From Acanthosepion esculentum (Eukaryota; Mollusca; Cephalopoda; Sepiida; Sepiidae), in assembly GCA_964036315.1 (NCBI GenBank), contig OZ038492.1, forward strand, positions 38,580,853-38,644,852: a stretch of 64,000 bases of DNA, in the 5' to 3' direction. Positions 57,216-64,000 of the stretch are shown in pieces. The notes under the pieces were generated by a model. It did not search any database and was not told where the DNA came from. It saw nothing but the letters and a program-made list of their open reading frames with translations. The translations under genes were made by a program, and so were the position numbers. Each line of letters begins with the position of its first letter. Positions within the stretch are counted from its first letter, which is position 1.

Positions 57216-58185
57216 ATATTTTTTTCTTTTGTTTCTAACGGACGTTTTTTTTTTCTTAAGACTCATAATTGCCTGTGGCTGTCATTTCAAACATGAAGTA
57301 ACTATTTACAACATAAATGAAAAATATGGTTTTATAAGATGTTATTTATTTACCGACTGCTTATGCAATCAAGAGTCGGCTGTATTTAAAAAAAAACAAA
57401 AAAAAAACAGGTGCAATCGTTCATTTCTTTTAATCATTCTATCTCTACATCTATATTTTGTCAGACGAGAACTATTGAACTATTTGTGATCTTACAAAAT
57501 ATTTTTGGGAAAGATTTAATCAATTTTAGCGTGTTTCTAACTTAAACATATCTTAAATGAAACCGATGAACACAAAATATAGTCTTCATACACACTGAAC
57601 ACATAAATGTAGATAAAAACGTTCTTACTTGATTTACTTATTTCATATTGATTCTCACAGCACGAATTTGTTATAATTCTTATTATGTGAAAATATTTCA
57701 GATAATTTTATAACTATACTCTAGATTATATAAATAAATAAAGACACGTCAATATGATATTTCTTTATATTCAATATTCTAAGAAAACCTTTCTTAATGT
57801 TTAGAAGAATTGAAAGACATTTTGGAATAGGGAATTCGATAAACTGAATTGAATAATTTATTTCCTCGCCTCTAACTTAATCTTTATAAAAAGAAACACG
57901 CCTAAAATAGTTTTGGATATGCGATCTTCTAATGTGCTAAAACAACATTCGCGTTACAAAGAAATTAAAACAAAATTCTAAAAACTGATACATTTAGATT
58001 TGCTAAATTATGGCTGACAGCTAAAACTCACACAGACCCTGTTTATACCGCTTAACATTATATGTGTTGGCCTTCTAGGTACGCGGGTTGGCTGCGTTAT
58101 TTGCCACCAGCGCTGGTTTTCCTGGCAGAGATTCTCTTAAAAAAGGCTTCTTTTTAAATGTTAATATTAAGTTATAAATATCATA
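57216..58185. other. no recognised feature
   Basis: A short open frame at 57229-57489 has no recognised motif. AT-rich, unassigned. Confidence 0.4.
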
Positions 58186-58189
58186 ACTT

Positions 58190-59075
58190 GTTCATTTGAT
58201 AATCAATGATATAAAGATATATTTAAACTGGGAGGGAAGACTGATATTTGATAATGAATGATATTAAGATATATTTCAACTGCAAGAGAAGACTGATATT
58301 TGATAATGAATGATTTTAAGATATATTTCAACTGCAAGAGAAGACTGATATTTGATAATGAATGATTTTAAGATATATTTAAACTGGGAGGGAAGACTGA
58401 TATTTGATAATGAATGATATTAAGATATATTTAAACTGGGAGGGAAGACTGATATTTGATAATGAAAGATATTAAGATATATTACAGCTGCAAGAGAAGA
58501 CTGATATTTGATAATGAATGATTTTAAGATATATTTAAACTGGGAGGGAAGACCGATATTTGATAATGAATGATATTAAGATATATTACAGCTGCAAGAG
58601 AAGACTGATATTTGATAATGAATGATATTAAGATATATTTAAACTGGGAGGGAAGACTGATATTTGATAATGAAAGATATTAAGATATATTTCAACTGCA
58701 AGAGAAGACTGATATTTGATAATGAATGATTTTAAGATATATTTAAACTGGGAGGGAACACTGATATTTGATAATGAATGATATTAAGATATATTTCAAC
58801 TACAAGAGAAGACTGATATTTGATAATGAATGATATAAAGATATATTTAAACTGCGAGGGAAGACTGATATTTGATAATGAATGATATTAAGATATATCT
58901 CAACTGCAAGAGAAGACTGATATTTGATAATGAATGATATAAAGATATATTTAAACTACGAGGAAGACTGATATATGATAATGAATGATATAAAGATATA
59001 TTTAAACTGCGAGGGAAGAATGATATTTGATAATGAATGATATAAAATATATTTAAATTACAAGGGGAGACTGGT
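58190..59075. repeat. 52-bp satellite, about 17 units, A/B alternation
   Basis: Unit TGATATTTGATAATGAATGA, TATTAAGATATATTT, then AAACTGGGAGGGAAGAC (type A) or CAACTGCAAGAGAAGAC (type B). A and B mostly alternate, suggesting a 104-bp dimeric repeat. Confidence 0.93.
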
Positions 59076-59340
59076 ATATTTAGGAAAGATATTAGAATCA
59101 ACAAGAACTTATAATGGAAGCAAACCGCCTGCATGCGGATAGAAAAGGATTTGCGTTAATACAAAATTAAATTAAAGAAAAGAAAATAGAAAAGCGCAAA
59201 AATGAGGACTCATATTCTTGCCAGATTTATTAAACTTTTAAAAAGTAACTATAATAAGGAGGCTGGAGATCCTCATATGATTTGTTATCTGTGCTCAAAT
59301 CTTAACAGAATATACGCAGTTCATTCTCTGTTGCTGGGCA
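59066..59340 (+). pseudogene. RTE LINE RT fragment
   Basis: GKDIRINKNLYWKQTACMRI then EKDLR-type reading (59068-59150), the RT stretch after KAFD...L. The 3' side is stop-rich. Confidence 0.65.
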
Positions 59341-59550
59341 ACACAGGATAATGTAGTAAAGATGGCTGTGTACTAGATTTCGATAATGCTAGATCTGAGT
59401 GAAGTGTTGTTCTTTCGTGCTGAATTAATAAATGGTAGGAGGCAGATGGAATATAGAAATGCGCACATTTTTCTCAGAAGTTTCTGTAGTTCATTACCGT
59501 TTTAAATATAGTGAAACAAACATCAGTCAAGATTTTTAAAATATTTGGTA

Positions 59551-59760
59551 TATAACTATACTCGTGTCGAAAAACCTTCGAATTCTTGATTTAACAATAG
59601 CCAAATCAATCACGAAGGGAAAAAAGGTTTTAAAAAAGAAAGAGCCAGGAACATGAAAGTCTGTCGAAAATAATCGGACAGATACAGGGTCAAGGCCCAA
59701 AGAAAAAAACCCGATACGAGTAAACCACTAACTAAAGAGCTCAGTACAAACGTAGAGCAA
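59551..59760 (+). repeat. repeat Y, copy 2
   Basis: Same blocks as 47335-47560, including AACTATACTCGTGTCG and the end GAGCTCAGTACAAACGTAGA. Confidence 0.75.
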
Positions 59761-59996
59761 ACCTAGTCAAACCTAATGAGCCAGACAAACCTACCAAGAG
59801 AATAGATGCATTTATACGAGTGCCAAGTTATTCCGCGCTAAATAGTTCTATCTATCCGGGTTACGAAATCTTTTCCCTTTTCTTGACTAGTCGAAAACCA
59901 AGGCTGAAAAGGTCAGTCGACCCTATTATTTAATCCATAGGTGATGAGAGAAAAATTGTATTCATAACTTTCTCAAGGTTACTTGGACGAAAATGA

Positions 59997-60033
59997 ATGC
60001 AACGAAGTAAAACTAACTGTAATAATATAGTGC

Positions 60034-60103
<70 letters not shown>

Positions 60104-60126
60104 TATTACAGTTAGTTTTACTTCGT

Positions 60127-60178
<52 letters not shown>

Positions 60179-60215
60179 GCACTATATTATTACAGTTAGT
60201 TTTACTTCGTTGCAT
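59997..60215. repeat. 38-bp block in three copies separated by (TA)n
   Basis: TGCAACGAAGTAAAACTAAC plus TGTAATAATATAGTGCA at 59997-60036, then inverted at about 60093-60131 and inverted again at about 60178-60215, with pure TA between. Identical copies, so it is recent. Confidence 0.92.
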
Positions 60216-61000
60216 TCATAGATATATATGTATTTATACAAAAAAACGCCATTATTAAATAAAAGAAGTGAATTAACGGTAAATTGTAAGCATAGTTTAC
60301 CTTTTACCTTAAAATTTAGTGAAATTTGGGAATGTGATAATATTTGTTTTATATTTTATTTGTACTGCGTTGCACTATATATGGTTTATCTTTCTCTTTG
60401 TAAGATTAATCTGGATTTGATATAATTTTGTATAATTCCATGGTAGTATTAGTAAAATCTTGTACAGATATAATGGTCTTTGGTTGCTATTTTGACATTT
60501 ACATTGATTGGTTAGTGTTCTTAACATTTTATATGAAGGATCATTATTTAACAGTTGTTTATTAATTTATCAAGTAATTCTATATGTTTAAATTATTTAA
60601 TAGTTTCTTAAAGAAGCAATTTGTTTATAAACTACAAAAAGAAATTCATGTAGGAAATATACAACACATAACTTGTTTAGCATTTTGTTAAATTACCTCT
60701 ATACCCAACATTTCTTTCTTAGGAAACTGCATTGTCTGGTGTGTATATTTTATGTAAGCATATGTATCCGACTTAAAGTTAAGTCTTGCTGGAGTTAGCT
60801 GCCAATCTACGAGCCATGAACCATTTATAAAAAAATATTTTTTTAATTTTTACTTCTACGCTTCGTTTAAATTTGACGTAGATCATATTTGATTGGTTGA
60901 TCAGAGTTAAATCCACAAAACTCATAACCACCATATTTTTTTGGAAAAGATGTTTTAATTTGCTTTTAAATCTAAATAAATCGTTCACTCACCAGTAATG
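60216..61000. other. no recognised feature
   Basis: Very AT-rich; short frames at 60228-60425 and 60779-60988 show no motif. Confidence 0.4.
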
Positions 61001-61004
61001 TACA

Positions 61005-61060
61005 CTCGCCTGATGAGATGCATTGACATGCATTGAAACACAACACAAATGTTTAGCGAT
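61005..61060 (+). ncRNA. hammerhead-like motif, canonical core
   Basis: Stem I CGC/GCG(A), core CTGATGA (61010-61016), stem II GATGCA-TTGACA-TGCATT (six pairs with one G-U), GAAA (61035-61038), stem III ACA/TGT. Two to three extra bases (TTA) precede the 3' strand of stem I, which may abolish cleavage. Confidence 0.55.
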
Positions 61061-61107
61061 TTTTACATGCTTTCCATGTAATATCCCAAAATAATTTATA
61101 AATGGTG

Positions 61108-61483
61108 GACTCTCACGTCGTATTCGACGTATGAGGGTCAAGCAGCTAGACAGTTCCTAGCCCAAACACCAGCAGATATGATTTGATTATAGTGGTGAGG
61201 GCTTTGTGCAGAACCAACCACTTTTTGAAGGACCTAATACAGAGACCTATTGCACTACGTGTCATAAGGTCCCCAAACGACCCTCCGCAGGATTTGAATT
61301 CAGAGTTGTCCTTTTCCTAGACCAGTTACCATCCAAGAATATATAACCCAGTCTGTCCTGCTATTTACCCATAGCTGGAGGGGGAGAAGAAAAGGATTAA
61401 TACCTTTCCCAAGTGTATTAGCACGTAAGTGAATGTAATGGATTCGACCGGAATTCAAACTCGGCTCTCCGATACCTCATCCG

Positions 61484-61486
<3 letters not shown>
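61108..61486 (-). mobile_element. tRNA-derived SINE-A, full-length-like copy
   Basis: B-box-like GAGTTTGAATTCCGG near 61465 (minus), conserved body, and the 3' hairpin ACGTCGAATACGACGT (61117-61132). A (TA)n array starts at its 5' edge. Confidence 0.75.

Positions 61487-61551
<65 letters not shown>
61487..61551. repeat. (TA)n microsatellite
   Basis: About 32 TA units. Confidence 0.96.
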
Positions 61552-61554
<3 letters not shown>

Positions 61555-62380
61555 TGTGTATGTGTGATAGATAGATCAATTTTTCTTATTACTCTTCATC
61601 TCTTTCTTTCTCTATTTCTCTTCATTCGGTTTTTCTTTGGTGTATGTCACCTTTAACTTCACCTCTTACTCCATACTTTTGTATCTTTCTCGTTCTTCTT
61701 TCTCTCTCCTTTCATCACCCGTTTAACTTTTTATATTTTTTAACCGTGACTTTCATCTTTCCCGTATCATTTTGTTTTCTTCTTTTCCTCTGTTTCTGTC
61801 TTCGTTTTCTTCTTGTTCTTCCCTTCCTTTGCCTTCTGGTTATCTTTCGTTGACCCTTAAATTCCATCAATCTCACCTCTTGTGTTTCGGGCAGAGTTCC
61901 AAGTACCCCACTTATGAGGTTAACGCTAACCTTAATGGCCGCCAGCTTCCTCAGTTCTCGAGCTAAGTTCCGGAATTTTTGTTCGTTTTTATTGATTTAT
62001 CTCCAACCTGTGGTCTGCTGGCAAATGTACATCTATCCTGTGTTTTCTTTTCCTTGTTCAAAAATGCAACATCCAGTCTCTCTGCTTAAAAAAAGGAAGT
62101 TATTCTTCATCTCAATGTCTTCAGATATTTCTCTCTTTTTTAACATTTAGACCAGCGTTTAATTCCTGCTGATACCATTTGTTTAAATGTCGAAATGCAA
62201 GATTTGCCGAATTCCTAGTGAATGATTGTGCCGGTGTTCGGGTAGTTTCCTTCTTTTATGCGACGTGTCCTTTCAGGATGTGCATGATTATGATTTTCAA
62301 CAACGTTTTCTCCAGTGTAGTTTATAGAAATATTTGCTATTTTAATGCTCGTCCCAATTCCTGGTCTGACATCCATTTAC
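61552..62380. other. pyrimidine-rich, unassigned
   Basis: 61580-61860 is strongly CT-rich; its antisense could be a LINE tail continuing from 62.6 kb, but no motif is readable. Confidence 0.35.
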
Positions 62381-62598
62381 GCAAGCATATTAGGAGATTT
62401 ACTTTCTTTTTCTTTCTGTCACGCTTTCATTCAGTATATCCAGTGAGTGCCAAATTCTCCTACGCGCCTTTACTTCATATATCTCTAAGAAATTTCAACT
62501 CACTTGTTCTAATTCTAAGTATAAGTGTCTTTAATTTTTGCTTCAGTTGTCCTTCAAACATCTCCGTTGTGTACATGCTCCGTCCATGCTATTCTCAG

Positions 62599-62600
<2 letters not shown>
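62380..62600 (-). pseudogene. RTE LINE C-terminal scrap
   Basis: Minus strand IAWTEHVHNGDV near 62590, matching RTE (R)I.WTEHV.NEEVL; the remainder is stop-rich. Confidence 0.5.

Positions 62601-62601
<1 letters not shown>

Positions 62602-62656
<55 letters not shown>
62602..62656. repeat. (TA)n microsatellite
   Basis: About 27 TA units. Confidence 0.96.
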
Positions 62657-62661
<5 letters not shown>

Positions 62662-62869
62662 AATAAATGACAATAAGAAAACAGTAACTGCTGACGCGTT
62701 TCGTCCAATGCGGACTTTTTCAAAGCAATAAACGAAATGAATTTAATTAAATAAAGAAAATTAATAAAAACAAAAAACAGAGTGCTCCTAGCAACTGCAA
62801 TGTAGGAAACGCTATTTTCATATTGTTAACTGAAAGTTACTGTTTTCTTATTGTCATTTATTTATAAAT
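62655..62869. mobile_element. small element with perfect 35-bp inverted ends enclosing a ribozyme motif
   Basis: 62655-62689 and 62835-62869 are exact inverted copies (ATTTATAAATAAATGACAAT and onward), 145 bp apart. The hammerhead-like motif lies at the left end. Confidence 0.8.
62689..62728 (-). ncRNA. hammerhead-like motif, U3-A8 core
   Basis: Stem I TGCT/AGCA, core TTGAAAA plus one A, stem II GTCC-GCATT-GGAC, GAAA (62702-62699), palindromic stem III ACG/CGT, GUC with C at 62693. Confidence 0.52.
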
Positions 62870-62904
62870 ATTGTCTTCTCTAAAAGTTAACTTTGAGAAA
62901 ATTT

Positions 62905-62907
<3 letters not shown>

Positions 62908-62973
<66 letters not shown>
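62908..62973. repeat. (TA)n microsatellite
   Basis: About 33 TA units. Confidence 0.96.
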
Positions 62974-62975
<2 letters not shown>

Positions 62976-62977
<2 letters not shown>

Positions 62978-63071
62978 TAAAAACAGAACACTTTAAGGTT
63001 CCATGTAATAAATTATTTCCCCACAGCCCTTTTAAAGGACCGCGGATCATCAGACTTTACTTCCAATTAAC

Positions 63072-63072
<1 letters not shown>
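62976..63072 (-). ncRNA. hammerhead-like motif, strong 12-bp stem II
   Basis: Minus strand CTGATGA (63053-63047), a long stem II (TCCGCGGTCCTT with AAGGGCTGTGGG, about 12 pairs counting G-U), GAAA (63019-63016), ATA/TAT stem III. Stem I is not evident. Homologous to 11086-11200. (TA)n at both sides. Confidence 0.48.

Positions 63073-63073
<1 letters not shown>

Positions 63074-63138
<65 letters not shown>
63074..63138. repeat. (TA)n microsatellite
   Basis: About 32 TA units. Confidence 0.96.
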
Positions 63139-63140
<2 letters not shown>

Positions 63141-63244
63141 TAGTAAGAAGAAAGAACTGTAAGATATATAATCCGGTGTTCTTATTGATATTTTTATTTT
63201 TACAAAACAGTGCTCAATGTAAATTTACAGAGCATAAATATTAT

Positions 63245-63438
63245 AAATTAACTGATTTAAAAATATGGTTTCATCGCTACACAGGAATTATCATGTTTCA
63301 AAAACAGAAACTAAATCTTCAAATTCAATTATCGCTTGAAAATGAAACAGAACTAGTACTTTAATTATATAATTGAATTTGAAGTTTCTGGTTTTTGAAA
63401 CATGGTAATTCCTGTGTAGCGATGGAAACATTGTTAAA

Positions 63439-63446
<8 letters not shown>
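63245..63446. mobile_element. palindromic element, shorter relative of 41.3 kb
   Basis: Arms of about 80 bp (63247-63330, 63370-63446) share CATCGCTACACAGGAATTA and CATGTTTCAAAAAC. Sequence family same as 41323-41726. Confidence 0.78.
63331..63423 (+). ncRNA. hammerhead-like fold, U3-A8 core
   Basis: Stem I ATCGC/GCGAT (63331-63335, 63419-63423), core TTGAAAA (63336-63342), long stem II region, GAAA (63397-63400), stem III ACATGG-TAATTC-CTGTGT, cleavage-site A at 63418. Confidence 0.5.

Positions 63447-63489
<43 letters not shown>
63445..63489. repeat. (TA)n microsatellite
   Basis: About 22 TA units between two palindromic elements. Confidence 0.96.
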
Positions 63490-63491
<2 letters not shown>

Positions 63492-63514
63492 TGTTACATT
63501 AGAACATGTATATA

Positions 63515-63577
63515 CCCACTACAAAACTGTACATCTTGTTTTAATGTTAAAAAATTATTAACGTTTCATCAGGTGGG
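63515..63577 (-). ncRNA. hammerhead-like fold, left arm, G12 lost
   Basis: Stem I CCCAC/GTGGG, core CTGATGA (63572-63566), stem II AACGTTAA/TTAACATT with one mismatch, AAAA instead of GAAA (G12 to A), stem III ACAAGA-TGTACAG-TTTTGT, cleavage-site A at 63520. Confidence 0.6.
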
Positions 63578-63616
63578 AAATCACGATATTACTCATACAT
63601 CGTAGTATCGTGATTT

Positions 63617-63680
63617 CTCACCTGATTAAACGTTATTAATTTTTTTACCGTTGAAACAAAATGTACAGTTTTGTAGTGGA
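63617..63680 (+). ncRNA. hammerhead-like fold, right arm, G8 lost
   Basis: Stem I TCAC/GTGG, core CTGATTA (G8 to T), stem II AACG/CGTT, GAAA (63653-63656), stem III ACAAAA-TGTACAG-TTTTGT, cleavage-site A at 63675. The two arms are damaged at different core positions. Confidence 0.6.
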
Positions 63681-63755
63681 TATGTATAAGTTCTAATGTA
63701 AAACTGCATAATAAATAAAGATTTATCGCTCCTCTTTTGTATTGAGCCCTGTTTT

Positions 63756-64000
63756 ATATTAATGATTTGAATGCAAGCTCTTCAGTAAAATGAATGGAGC
63801 ACTTTGGTTGATTAGCATTTGTTTACATTTGTAAAAAACAATACGCTTGATTTAGTTGTGTAACTCTACCGAGTGAAGATGGCTCTGGCTGACACCAAAT
63901 TAGTTGTGTTTCTATCCTGGCTTGAGGCATTCGGAAGTCTAGTCGCACTGACGAGCTGTGATACAGCGAAACAGTACTGTCTGTGAATGACATAATTTAG
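63756..64000 (+). mobile_element. hammerhead-bearing small retroelement, copy 2
   Basis: Inverted match to 21075-21310 over about 235 bp. A B-box-like GTGTTTCTATCC at about 63906 precedes the ribozyme. It runs to the end of the window. Confidence 0.75.
63944..63985 (+). ncRNA. complete canonical hammerhead ribozyme
   Basis: Stem I CGCA/TGTG (63944-63947, 63982-63985), core CTGACGA (63948-63954), stem II GCTGT-GAT-ACAGC, GAAA (63968-63971), stem III ACAG-TA-CTGT, GUC with cleavage after C63981. All conserved core bases present. Confidence 0.8.

Larger units (their letters stand above)
63493..63700. mobile_element. palindromic element with outward ribozyme in each arm
   Basis: About 100-bp arms (TTACATTAGAAC...ATCACGATA) meeting near 63597. 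Right end lies close to GGCTCAATAC-complement at 63740, as at the 48.6-kb palindrome. Confidence 0.85.

Noticed and set aside
58190..59075. CRISPR-like array
   Set aside because: 52-bp satellite without spacers.
58847..59134. Repetitive 95-residue minus-strand frame
   Set aside because: Shadow of the 52-bp satellite.
61644..62150. Phe/Ser/Leu-rich frames resembling membrane proteins
   Set aside because: Translation of a CT-rich tract; composition-driven.

Overview
The window is 64 kb of AT-rich, repeat-saturated eukaryotic DNA. I found no intact host protein-coding gene, exon chain or complete tRNA/rRNA gene in it. The mixture seen here (dozens of long (TA)n arrays, decayed RTE-type LINEs, Tc1/mariner copies, tRNA-derived SINEs and Penelope-like elements) is what I would expect of a coleoid cephalopod, octopus-like, intergenic or intronic region. 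That taxonomic call is an inference from repeat style, not from a marker gene.

Layout. 0-3.7 kb: microsatellites, a LINE reverse-transcriptase tail split by a Mutator-like element, a long-TIR foldback element and the first copy of a repeat that carries an internal 54-bp minisatellite. 4.7-11.1 kb: Tc1/mariner copies, RTE LINE C-termini and a 650-bp duplicated Tc1 deletion derivative. 11-22 kb: (TA)n/(CA)n arrays mixed with SINEs, a 5S-rRNA/tRNA chimera and a cluster of hammerhead-like motifs. 22-29 kb: RT pseudogenes of at least three LINE lineages, including a GC-richer one at 25.4-27.4 kb. 29.9-32.5 kb: a Penelope-like element (PLE) in which a 135-bp coding segment has been amplified about 15 times. 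33-41 kb: LINE tails, SINEs and the expanded 54-bp array (36.5-38 kb). 41.3-43.1 kb: a palindromic hammerhead element and a PLE reverse-transcriptase remnant. 44-57 kb: more Tc1 and LINE copies, a near-perfect 212-bp palindrome and a three-unit tandem array broken by two LINEs. 58-64 kb: a 52-bp satellite and a second dense cluster of hammerhead-like motifs.

The most interesting signal is the number of hammerhead ribozyme-like folds (about 18 motifs at 15 places). Two small tRNA-like elements (about 21.4 and 63.96 kb) keep complete canonical cores with paired stems I, II and III. Several other copies sit inside palindromes, one outward-facing ribozyme per arm. Four loci share a core reading UUGANAA instead of CUGANGA. 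This replaces the C3-G8 core base pair by U3-A8, which looks like covariation rather than simple decay. Most of these motifs lie directly beside a (TA)n array. Together with the PLE remnants this points to a set of ribozyme-bearing retroelements that seed or use (TA)n tracts. Activity and mobility are untested inferences.
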